This document shows positions 45,087 to 54,029 of a DNA stretch of 64,000 nucleotides, piece after piece. A model generated the notes under the pieces. That model did not search any database. It saw nothing but the letters and a program-made list of their open reading frames with translations, and was not told where the DNA came from. Origin of the DNA: Parahaliea mediterranea (GTDB lineage: Bacteria; Pseudomonadota; Gammaproteobacteria; Pseudomonadales; Halieaceae); NCBI RefSeq assembly GCF_003402235.1, contig NZ_QEWO01000003.1, positions 248,001-312,000 on the forward strand, written 5' to 3'. The stretch's first letter is position 1. Every line of letters begins with the position of its first letter. The translations under genes and the position numbers were made by a program.

Positions 45087-46400
45087 TCACAGCAAGCCAG
45101 GGTCAACCAAATGAAACCCGCCCTTGATGGCGAGGAGTTCGTTACATCCGTCCTCAATCATTGAAGCGCGCGCATCGCGTAGGATTTTTTCAATGGGGTA
45201 TTCGTAGGTCAGGCCGTTGCCACCAAATATCTGCAGCGCTTCACTGGCCACCTCAAAGGCCACCTGGGTCGCAGTCACCTTGGACGTCATCGCAACATGT
45301 AGTGCAGGCACAGCCTGGGTGTAGTTGTAGGTGACAGCGCGACGGGTGATGGCGCGCGCCATTTCCACTTTGCGGAACATGTGGAACAGGCGGTGTGACA
45401 CGCTCTGGTGTCTGATAATCGGCACACCACCCTGCTTGCGCTCATGCGCATACGCCAGTGCCAACTCAAAGGCGGAACGAGCTGTGCCTGTGAATATCGC
45501 CCCCATCAGGCCGTTGGCTTCAACGTGTTTGGCATACACGGCCTTCTTGAAATGCTCAGGGCCAGCCACCAGGTGGTCTAACGACAATTCCACGTTGTCG
45601 AAGAAGATTTCCCCCTGGTTCAACGCCCGCTGTCCCATCTTCTCCAGGGGCTTTCCCCGGCTGACCCCCTTGGCATCCAGCGGCACCATAACCGCGCAAC
45701 CCCGCTCGGGATCTGCACCCTCGCCACAGTCAGCCGGGGCGTACAGGATGCAAAGTTCAGCGATGGTGCCATTGGAGACCCAGGCTGAGAACTGCCCATT
45801 GATCACCAGTCGGTCGTGCTTCAGTGTCACCACACAGTTGGGCCGCCCATACGCGCCCTGCGGGTGAAAGGCCTGCTTGCTGACATCAAGCGAATCACTG
45901 CCGTGGTCAGGTTGGGTAATGGCCCAGCAGCCAAGCATTGTTTCCGGGTACTTATCCAGCAAGTACTGGTTGCCAAACTCATGAGCGGTCAACTGTGGAT
46001 TCATCGATGTGCCAAGGGATATCGCAAGCCCGGCATCGCCCCAACCCAGCTCCTCCATCACCAAACAGAGCACGCGCGCACGCGCCTCGGCGGGAAGCTC
46101 CATCAATAAATCCAGACCAAGCCCCAACTCCCTGTACCCCTGCAGTACAGGCCATAAGGGCGAGTCAGGTGCGGCAACCGCCTCGGCGCTCATACGGTCC
46201 AGTGCGATGCCAGCGGGTCGCACCACCTCGCTGCTGAAGCGATGGACGGTATCCAGTATTGACTGTTCTTCTTCAGGCAGCGGGGCTTCAGCGCCGGTTA
46301 GCTGTAATCTGCCGATCGGGTTTTCATCCCAGCCATCCACCCGGGAGCCTGGGCTGGGATTGCCATAGGTCGATTGCTTGCTGGCATATTGAGTAGACAC
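45087..46400 (-). CDS. Acyl-CoA dehydrogenase family protein
   Basis: This 437-residue flavoprotein introduces a double bond next to an acyl-CoA thioester. It has the N-terminal helical domain, the FAD/substrate middle domain (CWAITQPDHGSDSLDV; FSAWVSNGTIAELCILY) and the C-terminal helical domain with LQIFGGNGLTYEYPIEKILRDARA. In the usual YEG motif position it reads IEDGCNELLAIKG, so alignment on the Gly places Asp where the catalytic Glu is expected. The start is GTG with AGGAG upstream. It is the first gene of the operon, divergent from the AraC regulator. Confidence 0.9.
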   Translation of the reverse strand: MSTQYASKQSTYGNPSPGSRVDGWDENPIGRLQLTGAEAPLPEEEQSILDTVHRFSSEVVRPAGIALDRMSAEAVAAPDSPLWPVLQGYRELGLGLDLLMELPAEARARVLCLVMEELGWGDAGLAISLGTSMNPQLTAHEFGNQYLLDKYPETMLGCWAITQPDHGSDSLDVSKQAFHPQGAYGRPNCVVTLKHDRLVINGQFSAWVSNGTIAELCILYAPADCGEGADPERGCAVMVPLDAKGVSRGKPLEKMGQRALNQGEIFFDNVELSLDHLVAGPEHFKKAVYAKHVEANGLMGAIFTGTARSAFELALAYAHERKQGGVPIIRHQSVSHRLFHMFRKVEMARAITRRAVTYNYTQAVPALHVAMTSKVTATQVAFEVASEALQIFGGNGLTYEYPIEKILRDARASMIEDGCNELLAIKGGFHLVDPGLL

Positions 46401-46494
46401 CGTGATTCTCCTGCTCCGCTATTTATCATCGTTATTCGCAGTGCCAAGTTAGCAAACGGCGGCTTGAATCTTGATGATTGAGCAGGTCAGTTTA

Positions 46495-46522
46495 TTGATA
46501 GTTCCGGCCATTTTTTTATACT
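46495..46522 (+). promoter_or_regulatory. Predicted sigma-70 promoter of the AraC regulator
   Basis: TTGATA at 46495-46500 and TATACT at 46517-46522 are 16 nt apart, both five of six matches to consensus. A transcript would start near 46529, about 20 nt before the first ATG. It lies in the 150-bp divergent gap where operators for both directions are expected. Confidence 0.6.
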
Positions 46523-46550
46523 GGCCTCGCGCTGTAGCCGGACGGGCACG

Positions 46551-47654
46551 ATGATCTGTCATTCTCCCAGCGTTTCGCTCAGTATTGACGGGCACTATCT
46601 AACGATAATGAAAACGCGAGGCAGTACGTTGAAAGAGCACTTTACGAGTGAATTATCCCAGCTCAACCTGCAGCGCATTGTCTACGGCCTTAACCCTCTG
46701 GTATCACAATTGTCTGAACAGGGCATTGATAGCCAGGCGCTATTGGCGCAAGCGAACATCAGTGCGAATTCATTAAAAGATCCTGCTGCTGTGATGTCGC
46801 TCGAGCAGGAACAGACCTGCATTCTGGCGGCAATAGCGGCCAGCAATGATCCAGGGCTTGGACTGATCGTTGGCTCCCGATATCACTTGAGCGCTTATGG
46901 CGTACTCGGACTGGCGATGATTAGCAGCCGGGATCTGATAGAGGGGCTAGAGGGCGTCACGCATCTGAACGCTCTGACGTGGACCCGCTTGTTCTGGCGC
47001 CTGCTGGAAGATGAGTCCGACGCCATCCTTGAGGCCAGGGAGGTGGAACCCCTGTCACCCTGCCTTCATTACATGATTGAGCGTGATTTTATCGCCGTGA
47101 ACATCATGTGCAGGGAAATGCTGGGTCTGGACAAAACCATCATGCGCGAGGTTCAGCTGAGCTACCCACCGCCGTGTTACGCGGGGCGCTACGCTGAGTT
47201 TTTTGGTTGCCCGGTTGTCTTTGGCGCCGAACACAATCGATTGATATTCGAGTCAAACTGGCTGCACCGGCCCCTACCCCAAGCCAATACAGCCATACAT
47301 CAAGTATGCGTTGCGCAGTGCGAGGAAATGTTGGAACGCCTGCGCGACGAATCGTGTTACGCAGGCATCATCGAATACTTGATGGTTGACAGCAGCGGCG
47401 GATTTTTATCGTTGGAGAAGATTGCCGAGAAGCTCAATGCCTCGCCGCGCACCTTGCGGCGCAAGCTCGCGCAGGAGGGCACGAGCTACCAGGCCCTGCT
47501 CATGCAGGTTAGAAGCAATCTCGCAAAGGAACTTCTGCTTAGCGGAAAACTCACCGTTGAGCAGATCGCCAAACGGCTCGGCTATAGCGACTCTGCGTCG
47601 TTCTGTCACGCCTTCAAGCGATGGACAGGCCGCCCACCGAGCACCTATCGCTAG
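46551..47654 (+). CDS. AraC-family regulator, likely controller of the accessory catabolic genes
   Basis: The 367-residue protein has an arabinose-binding-like sensor domain of the VirS/OruR group at about 35-220 (YGLNPLVSQLSEQGIDSQAL; FFGCPVVFGAEHNRLIFESNW). An AraC HTH domain at about 265-367 contains ASPRTLRRKLAQEGTSYQAL and VEQIAKRLGYSDSASFCHAF. The first ATG is taken because a promoter lies just upstream; the ATG at 46608 (MKTRGST) is an alternative. It is divergent from the acyl-CoA dehydrogenase operon, the usual place for a pathway activator. Confidence 0.87.
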   Translation: MICHSPSVSLSIDGHYLTIMKTRGSTLKEHFTSELSQLNLQRIVYGLNPLVSQLSEQGIDSQALLAQANISANSLKDPAAVMSLEQEQTCILAAIAASNDPGLGLIVGSRYHLSAYGVLGLAMISSRDLIEGLEGVTHLNALTWTRLFWRLLEDESDAILEAREVEPLSPCLHYMIERDFIAVNIMCREMLGLDKTIMREVQLSYPPPCYAGRYAEFFGCPVVFGAEHNRLIFESNWLHRPLPQANTAIHQVCVAQCEEMLERLRDESCYAGIIEYLMVDSSGGFLSLEKIAEKLNASPRTLRRKLAQEGTSYQALLMQVRSNLAKELLLSGKLTVEQIAKRLGYSDSASFCHAFKRWTGRPPSTYR

Positions 47655-47761
47655 TTCCAGCGAATTGGCCGGAAATGGCAAATTTCTGGTCATTTGTAAC
47701 AGTCACAATGCTACCGGAATGAACAACAATCCCCCTGCTTATTCTGCGGGAGTGTTGTGTC

Positions 47762-48541
47762 ATGGCAGTTGATTCTAACGATAACAAAGTAGCGCTCATC
47801 ACCGGCGCCGCATCCGGCCTGGGGCGAGCACAAGCCCTGAGGTTCTCTCGCGCCGGCGTCCACGTAGTCATCACAGACATTGACACCAGCGCTCTGCAGG
47901 CGCTGGAACAAGACATCGCTAAAGGCGGCGGCGCCGTGCTTGCCCTGGCGCATGACGTCACCCGTGATACGGACTGGGAAGCTGTGATCACCGCGGCACT
48001 GGCCCAATTTGGCCGCCTCGACATTCTGGTGAACAATGCCGGCGTCGGCTTGCCCAAAAGTGTTGAAGACACCAGTTTGGACGAGTGGCGGGCATTGCTT
48101 GCCGTGAATCTCGACGGTGTATTTCTCGGCACCAAAGCGGCCATCGTGGCCATGAAATCAAGCGGTGGTTCAATCGTGAATATCTCCTCCATCGAGGGAA
48201 TCATCGGCGATCCGCTCACCGCCGCCTACAATGCCAGCAAAGGTGGGGTAAGAATCTTCACCAAGTCAGCGGCGCTACATTGTGCCGAGCAAGGTTACGG
48301 CATCAGGATCAACTCTGTTCATCCCGGTTTCGTAAATACACCGCTGGTATCGGATGGTCTCGCTTCCCTTCCACCGGAAGAAGGAGCCGCGTTCTTGCAG
48401 CGAATCGTCGACGCAATCCCCATGGGAAGAATGGGACTGCCCGAGGAGATTGCCAACGCGGTGTTTTTCCTCGCCAGCGACGAAGCCAGCTATATGACTG
48501 GCTCCGAGTTGGTGATTGATGGCGGCTACACAGCTAAATAG
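47762..48541 (+). CDS. Short-chain dehydrogenase/reductase
   Basis: This 259-residue classical SDR has TGAASGLGRAQALRFS as cofactor loop, ITDIDTSALQ with the Asp that favours NAD(H), LVNNAGVGLP and the Ser-Tyr-Lys triad in NISSIEGIIGDPLTAAYNAS followed by KGG. It ends with MTGSELVIDGGYTAK. It follows the AraC gene on the same strand after about 107 bp. Together with the SDR at the other end of the block it gives the pathway two alcohol-oxidising (or ketone-reducing) enzymes. Confidence 0.9.
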   Translation: MAVDSNDNKVALITGAASGLGRAQALRFSRAGVHVVITDIDTSALQALEQDIAKGGGAVLALAHDVTRDTDWEAVITAALAQFGRLDILVNNAGVGLPKSVEDTSLDEWRALLAVNLDGVFLGTKAAIVAMKSSGGSIVNISSIEGIIGDPLTAAYNASKGGVRIFTKSAALHCAEQGYGIRINSVHPGFVNTPLVSDGLASLPPEEGAAFLQRIVDAIPMGRMGLPEEIANAVFFLASDEASYMTGSELVIDGGYTAK

Positions 48542-48855
48542 TACCCACCGCATTATTCCGCCTCATCGCATCTAAGCACATGGCCAGCGCCCGGGGAGGG
48601 AACATCACTCATTCGGTTATGGCCGCCAGAAACAAGATAGCGTCCACTTCTATCAGTTTCATTAGCCGATGACACCGCTACTCTTTTGCTCTCCGTTATG
48701 TAACGCCAGCATGCCTCGGCCACCTTTTCCAGGCCATGGAAAAGCGGAGATTCGACTCACGCGGCCTCGACGCATCACACATTACCTTGCCAATTTGCTC
48801 AACGTGTCAGCTGTGTGGCGCGCCAAGCATCAACAATAAAACACAGGAGAATCCT
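48542..48855. other. Intergenic gap with an 8-bp perfect palindrome
   Basis: The gap before the TonB receptor gene holds no gene I can support. The one clear element is CTTTTCCA (48724-48731) and TGGAAAAG (48737-48744) around the five-base loop GGCCA. It could be an operator for the receptor gene or the hairpin of a terminator for the SDR, though no T run follows. An AGGAGA sequence at 48845-48850 is the ribosome site that sets the receptor start. Confidence 0.45.
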
Positions 48856-51198
48856 ATGAACGGAACCAACAATAGATACCCAATGGCCCTGGCTGTTTTT
48901 CTTGCCAGCACTTCCGCTCCGACCATCCATGCAGCCATGCTGGAAGAGGTTGTAGTTACCGCACAAAAGCGCAGTGAGAGCGTGCAGGACATTCCCGTCG
49001 CGGTGACCGGGATGTCCGCCGACTCGCTGGAACAGTTTGGCTTCGAAGACGCTGGCGACATTTCTGCGCAGGTGCCCAATATGCAGTCCAGCGGCCCCTA
49101 CGGCGATGTTCAACCGATATTTTCAATTCGCGGTGTCAGCATGTCGGACTACAACTCCAATCAGGCCAGCCCGGTCGGGGTGTATGTCGACGAGGCCTAC
49201 TTGGGTGCCGTTTATACGCACGGTATGAATTTCTTTGATGTTGAACGTATCGAAGTACTGCGCGGGCCACAGGGCACCCTATACGGCAAAAACACCACAG
49301 GGGGTGCCATCAATATCATTACCCGAACACCTGACATTGATGGCCCGCTGACCGGGAACATAGCATTGGGGACCGGCAGCTACGGAGAGCGGAGTGCATC
49401 TGGCGCCATTGAAGGCACACTGATAGATGGCAGTCTCGCCGCCCGCGCCGCCTTCAACTACAAAAAGGATGACGGTTATTTTGACAACAAACTGGGTGGC
49501 GATGATATGGCCCAGACCGACTACCGCGCAGGCCGCATTGCGCTCAACTGGCAGGCCAGCGACAACTTTTCTGCCGTACTGAAATACACCGCTGGAAAAT
49601 CCGACCCCATCGCCACACCACCCCGGGGAGAAGGCCGCATTCCGGTATCCGGGCTCGGCGACGTCGACATCACCGGCTACCAGAGGCCCAGCAGCTTCGA
49701 TGCGTACGAAGGCGAGATCAACAAAGTCGGCCATACCAATGTGGATATCAACCAGACAACCCTGCGAATGACCTATGAAGGTGAAGCCTACACGGTCGTA
49801 TCCGTCAGTTCCTGGTATGACGCGGAGTACTTCCAGGCTGCCGACACCGATGGCGGCCCTACACGAAACCTGGAAATTGACTGGCAATCATCCACCGAAG
49901 CGATAAGTCAGGATCTACGCTTAGTCTCCCAGTTCGACGGCATGTTCAACTTCATAGCGGGCATCTACTACGGGAAGGAAAAGCTGGATATGCACAACCT
50001 GCTAACGCTCTATGCTTCCCCAACCATCTTTGCGGGTAGCGCCACGGGTGACCTGTTGGCTCAGTACGGCACGTTTGATCAGCGCCAGGATACGGAAAAA
50101 GAAAGTGTCGCCGGCTATAGCCAGTTCGGCTGGGATATCACTGATCGACTCGGTTTGGATATCGGGGTTCGATATACCCGCGATGAAAACGAGCTGACCT
50201 ACATCAACAGCTCTCGTCTGGATCTGGAAGGAAATCCGCTGGGAAGCTGGGTGCCAGGTAATATCACCGGCACACTGGTCGATGCGCCCTTTATACCACC
50301 AGAATCCGACCCCGCCGGCGTTGGTTTCTATATCAGTGGGCCCTATACCACAGCCTCGGGCCCCACTTTCGACAAAACAGAAAACGAATGGACCGGAAAG
50401 ATCAGCGTAGACTACGCATTTTCCGATTCTCTCATGACCTACTTAAGCTACAGCCGAGGCTATCGAAGCGGCAGCTTCAACAGCGGTACTTACTACACCC
50501 CACGCATGCACGTCGATGACATCTACGCATCGCCTGAATTCGTCAACACCTGGGAAGCCGGATTTAAATCGGATTTACTCGATCAGCGCCTGCGGATCAA
50601 TGCGGCCGCCTTTTTCTATGACTACAAGGATCAGCAGTTCATCAACGTAGTGGGGGTTTCCTCCAACCTGCAGAACGCCGGAAGCTCGGAGATTTACGGG
50701 CTGGAACTGGAACTGTGGGCCCGGCCCAGCGAAAACCTGACCATCCAGGCAGCCATCGGTTGGCTGGAGACAGAATTCAACACGCTGGAACTGGGTGATT
50801 CGGTAAATGGCGGCACCATCGACCTGTCCGGCAATGAGCTGATTTCCGCGCCCAAGCTGAACTTTAGCCTAGCCGCCGATTACGACATACGGCTTTCCGA
50901 CTGGGGGTCATTGCGGGCACATGTCGATACCAGCTATCAGGATGACCAATGGTTCAGTGCCTACAACGACGATATCGGCTACGGCCACATTCAGCAGGAT
51001 GGCTACTGGCTGCTGAACAGCCGGTTATCGCTGCTATTTGGCGAAGCGGAAAACTACACACTCGCCATCTGGGGCAAAAACCTGGCCGATGAGGAATACG
51101 ATTCTTACGCAATCAATCTTCAATCCGGGTTTGGCTACGACTATTTTCTCGCTGGAGCACCGCGCACTTACGGTATCGAATTTTCCTACAACTTCTGA
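48856..51198 (+). CDS. TonB-dependent outer-membrane receptor
   Basis: This 780-residue outer-membrane receptor has a signal peptide (cleavage near TIHAAM) followed at once by the TonB box EEVVVTAQKR. The plug domain has QDIPVAVTGMSADSL, FSIRGVSMSDYNS and VERIEVLRGPQGTLYGKNTTGGAIN. The C-terminal 22-stranded barrel ends in the aromatic residue of FSYNF. I start it at 48856 because AGGAGA lies 5 nt upstream; the upstream 40 codons are not family-like. This is the commonest layout in sphingomonads and marine gammas for uptake of hydrophobic compounds, and its position points to uptake of the pathway substrate. Confidence 0.94.
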   Translation: MNGTNNRYPMALAVFLASTSAPTIHAAMLEEVVVTAQKRSESVQDIPVAVTGMSADSLEQFGFEDAGDISAQVPNMQSSGPYGDVQPIFSIRGVSMSDYNSNQASPVGVYVDEAYLGAVYTHGMNFFDVERIEVLRGPQGTLYGKNTTGGAINIITRTPDIDGPLTGNIALGTGSYGERSASGAIEGTLIDGSLAARAAFNYKKDDGYFDNKLGGDDMAQTDYRAGRIALNWQASDNFSAVLKYTAGKSDPIATPPRGEGRIPVSGLGDVDITGYQRPSSFDAYEGEINKVGHTNVDINQTTLRMTYEGEAYTVVSVSSWYDAEYFQAADTDGGPTRNLEIDWQSSTEAISQDLRLVSQFDGMFNFIAGIYYGKEKLDMHNLLTLYASPTIFAGSATGDLLAQYGTFDQRQDTEKESVAGYSQFGWDITDRLGLDIGVRYTRDENELTYINSSRLDLEGNPLGSWVPGNITGTLVDAPFIPPESDPAGVGFYISGPYTTASGPTFDKTENEWTGKISVDYAFSDSLMTYLSYSRGYRSGSFNSGTYYTPRMHVDDIYASPEFVNTWEAGFKSDLLDQRLRINAAAFFYDYKDQQFINVVGVSSNLQNAGSSEIYGLELELWARPSENLTIQAAIGWLETEFNTLELGDSVNGGTIDLSGNELISAPKLNFSLAADYDIRLSDWGSLRAHVDTSYQDDQWFSAYNDDIGYGHIQQDGYWLLNSRLSLLFGEAENYTLAIWGKNLADEEYDSYAINLQSGFGYDYFLAGAPRTYGIEFSYNF

Positions 51199-51332
51199 CG
51201 ACAGGCCGCGCCATGCCACAGTCTTTCGTTGCAGATACAGCCACTGGACAAGTGCGCCTGCATACCGCATCGAGACAGGCACTGTGCGCACGCCTGTAAC
51301 ACAACACTTACCCCAACAAGGAAGTTCTCACC

Positions 51333-51794
51333 ATGTTTGAATTCGAGATGGACCATCTATTCTCCTACCACGCAATACTGCAATCGCCGCCGGAGGTCAT
51401 CGGCCCTGTCGCCGAGGGGTTGAGGCTGAATTACTACGTGACGGGCGGTGAGGTCAGCGGCCCCAGGGTGAGGGGAAAAGTGCGCCCAGTCGGCGCAGAC
51501 TGGCTGACCATCCGCACAGATGGTGTGGGAATTCTGGATGTTCGCGCCACCATTGAAACACACGATCAGGCCCTGATTTACATTGCTTATCAGGGGGTCG
51601 CCGACTTCGGCGAAAACGGCTACAAGGCCGCCCTTGACGGCGACTTGCCGGCAACAGTGGGACTACGTTGCGCACCCCGACTGCAAAGTTCACACCCGGA
51701 TTACCTCTGGGTTAATCGCATCCAATGTGTGCTGGTTGGCGAGTCCGATGTCGTCAATAGCATCGTCTCCTACGATGGCTATGCGTTGCGGTAG
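51333..51794 (+). CDS. DUF3237 family protein
   Basis: The 153-residue protein matches the DUF3237 pattern: a beta-barrel-like chain with [46 protein letters not shown] and [12 protein letters not shown]. The C-terminal part ends [14 protein letters not shown]. The function of the family is unknown, but members often sit in hydrophobic-compound degradation clusters, as here behind the TonB receptor. The start has AAGGAAG upstream. It is the right edge of the accessory block and converges with lipB. Confidence 0.88.
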   Translation: MFEFEMDHLFSYHAILQSPPEVIGPVAEGLRLNYYVTGGEVSGPRVRGKVRPVGADWLTIRTDGVGILDVRATIETHDQALIYIAYQGVADFGENGYKAALDGDLPATVGLRCAPRLQSSHPDYLWVNRIQCVLVGESDVVNSIVSYDGYALR

Positions 51795-51818
51795 CACATC
51801 GACAGGCGTTCTGACCGC

Positions 51819-52436
51819 TCACTGCTTAAGTTGGTGGGCCACCGCTGACAATAGCCTGTCCCCCACCTCCTCCATATCCAGCGCTTGCCCCGGCAGGCAG
51901 CGGGCCATGGAGGTTACCTGCAGGCCCTCGTAACCGCAGGGGTTGATGCGGCTGAAGGGTTCGAGGTCCATATCCACATTGAGCGACAGCCCGTGGTAAC
52001 TGCAGCCGCGACGCAGGCGCAGGCCCAGCGAGGCGATTTTGTCGGCCCCTACGTAAACTCCCGGCGCCTCGGGCTTGGGGGCCGCGGCGATACCGTAGGC
52101 AGCCAGCAGGTCGACGATGGCCTGCTCTATGACATCCACCAGCGCCCTCACCCCCAGGCCCCGGCGTTTGATATCCACCATGAGGTAAAGCACCCATTGG
52201 CCGGGGCCGTGATAGGTCACCTGGCCGCCGCGATCCACCTGCACCACGGGGATATCGCCCGGCGCCAACACGTGTTCGGCCTTGCCGGCGCGGCCTTGGG
52301 TAAATACACGCGGGTGCTGCAGCAACCACAGTTCGTCGGGGCTGTCGGCGTTGCGCTCGTCGGTGAGGGCTTTCATGGCCTCGAAGGTGGGCAGGTAATC
52401 CGCTTCGCCGAGGCGCTTGCACAGTAGCTCAGCCAC
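51819..52436 (-). CDS. lipB: Octanoyltransferase LipB
   Basis: LipB moves the octanoyl group from acyl carrier protein to lipoyl domains. The 205-residue protein has [22 protein letters not shown], the signature [23 protein letters not shown], and a catalytic Cys in [13 protein letters not shown] with Lys in [10 protein letters not shown]. The start is GTG, 3 nt after the ybeD stop codon. lipA, which usually follows, is not found downstream; a DUF3237 gene is there instead. Confidence 0.95.
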   Translation of the reverse strand: MAELLCKRLGEADYLPTFEAMKALTDERNADSPDELWLLQHPRVFTQGRAGKAEHVLAPGDIPVVQVDRGGQVTYHGPGQWVLYLMVDIKRRGLGVRALVDVIEQAIVDLLAAYGIAAAPKPEAPGVYVGADKIASLGLRLRRGCSYHGLSLNVDMDLEPFSRINPCGYEGLQVTSMARCLPGQALDMEEVGDRLLSAVAHQLKQ

Positions 52437-52439
52437 CGC

Positions 52440-52712
52440 TCAGATCACCATCTGCACCAGGCCGGTGGCCATGAGGTCTTCGTGCAGGGCCTTGAGCTGC
52501 TCTGGCCCGGTGGCGGTGATGGTGATGGTGATGGAGGTGAAAGTGCCCTTGCTAGACCCCTTCACCACGATGGTTTCGCTGTCAAAACCCGGCGCATGAC
52601 GCTCGAACACCGCCAGCACGGTGGGGCGGAATTCAGCCTTGTCGCGTCCCAGCACCTTGATCGGGTAATCACAGGGAAACTCTATTTTCGGAGGGTCTTG
52701 CTGCTCACTCAT
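52440..52712 (-). CDS. ybeD: DUF493 family protein YbeD
   Basis: The 90-residue protein has the DUF493 features IEFPCDYPIKVLGRD and VVKGSSKGTFTSITITI and an ACT-like fold. It is a small conserved protein found between dacA and lipB in gammaproteobacteria, suspected to modulate lipoate metabolism. It starts with ATG about 20 bp from a heptanucleotide repeat that fills the gap to dacA. Confidence 0.93.
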   Translation of the reverse strand: MSEQQDPPKIEFPCDYPIKVLGRDKAEFRPTVLAVFERHAPGFDSETIVVKGSSKGTFTSITITITATGPEQLKALHEDLMATGLVQMVI

Positions 52713-52731
52713 CGCTCTGCTCTCGGTACTC

Positions 52732-52780
52732 GGCTCTCGGCTCTCGGCTCTCGGCTCTCGGCTCTCGGCTCTCGGCTCTC
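52732..52780. repeat. (GGCTCTC)7 heptanucleotide tandem array between dacA and ybeD
   Basis: Seven perfect copies of GGCTCTC run from 52732 to 52780, with imperfect copies just outside (TCGGTACTC before, GGCTCC and GGCTCT after). The array is in the 101-bp gap between the dacA stop and the ybeD start, so it lies in the 5' leader of ybeD if the two are cotranscribed. Confidence 0.95.
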
Positions 52781-52813
52781 AGCTAAAGGCTCCTGGCTCT
52801 ATTCCAGTTGCCA

Positions 52814-53977
52814 CTACTGCGCGCTGAACAGGGAGGCGAACCACATCAGTATCATGTCCCAGAGGCGGGAGAAGAAGCCGCCTTCCTCAATGGCCTGCAG
52901 TGCCACCACCGGGGCTTCGAACACGGCCTCGCCGTCCAGGGTGAGGCGCACGGTGCCCACGGTGTCACCGCGCTCCAGCGGGGCAACCAGGGGGTCGTTG
53001 AGCACAAGCTCGGTGCTGATCTGGTCCTGCTTGCCCCGGGGCAGTGTGGCCCGCGCTTCGTCCAGCAGGCCGACCGAGACGTAGTCTTCCACGCCCTTCC
53101 AAATGCGGGGTTTTTCCAGCTCTTGCCCGGCGCTGAACAGTTCGGCGGTTTCAAAGAAGCGGAAGCCGTAGTTCAGCAGGCCGCGGGTTTCGTTCTTGCG
53201 CGAGTTGGGACTGGCGGTGCCCATGACCACCGACACCAGGCGCATGTCGCGGCGCTTGGCCGAGGCCACCAGGCAGTACCCCGCCTCCTGGGTGTGGCCG
53301 GTCTTTAATCCGTCCACGCTGGGGTCTTCGGCCAGCAGGGTGTTGCGGTTGTACTGCTTGATGCCGTTGTAGGTGAAGTCGCGCTCTTTGTAGAGGGCGT
53401 AATGCTCAGGGAAATTACGGATCATCGCCACCGCCAGTATGGCCAGGTCGCGCGCGGTAACCACGTGGTTCGGGTCGGGCAGGCCGTGGGAGTTCACAAA
53501 GTGGGAACTGGTCATGCCCAGGGCCTCGGCATGGCTGTTCATCATGTCGGCAAAGGCCGATTCACTGCCCGCGACATGCTCGGCCACCGCAACGGTGGCA
53601 TCGTTGCCGGAGGAGATAATGATGCCGCGCTCCAGATCCTCCACGGACACATCCTTGCCGGGCTCGATCCACATCAGGGAGGAGCCTTCAAACAGCGGGT
53701 TCTGGGACCAGGCGTTCTCGCTGACCACCACCATGTCGTCCTTCTTGACCCGACCGGCCTCGATTTCGCCGGCCAGTACATAGGCCGTCATCATTTTGGT
53801 CAGGCTGGCCGGCGGTAGCGGCACGTCGGCGTTGTGCTCCACCAGCACGGCACCGCTGTTGGCATCCATCAGAATGTAGGCCTCAGCGGCGACCTGCGGC
53901 GGCGAGGGCACAATGGTGGCGGCCTGCGCCAGGGTGGTGGTGAAAGCCAGAAAAATCAGTGTTGCAAAGCGCTTCAT
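52814..53977 (-). CDS. dacA: D-alanyl-D-alanine carboxypeptidase (PBP5/6 type)
   Basis: This 387-residue class C penicillin-binding protein trims the fifth D-Ala of peptidoglycan stem peptides. It has a signal peptide ending at AQAAT, the SxxK motif Ser58-Lys61 (PPASLTKMMTAYV), SGN (IISSGNDATVAVAEHV), KTG (DGLKTGHTQEAGYCLV), and the PBP5-C domain. A C-terminal amphipathic helix ends MILMWFASLFSAQ and anchors it to the membrane. It is the second gene of the cell-elongation cluster after rlpA. Confidence 0.95.
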   Translation of the reverse strand: MKRFATLIFLAFTTTLAQAATIVPSPPQVAAEAYILMDANSGAVLVEHNADVPLPPASLTKMMTAYVLAGEIEAGRVKKDDMVVVSENAWSQNPLFEGSSLMWIEPGKDVSVEDLERGIIISSGNDATVAVAEHVAGSESAFADMMNSHAEALGMTSSHFVNSHGLPDPNHVVTARDLAILAVAMIRNFPEHYALYKERDFTYNGIKQYNRNTLLAEDPSVDGLKTGHTQEAGYCLVASAKRRDMRLVSVVMGTASPNSRKNETRGLLNYGFRFFETAELFSAGQELEKPRIWKGVEDYVSVGLLDEARATLPRGKQDQISTELVLNDPLVAPLERGDTVGTVRLTLDGEAVFEAPVVALQAIEEGGFFSRLWDMILMWFASLFSAQ

Positions 53978-54029
53978 AAAGCTTAAAACCCTGTATGTCG
54001 CGTAAGGTGAAAAATGAAAATGGCTGGGG

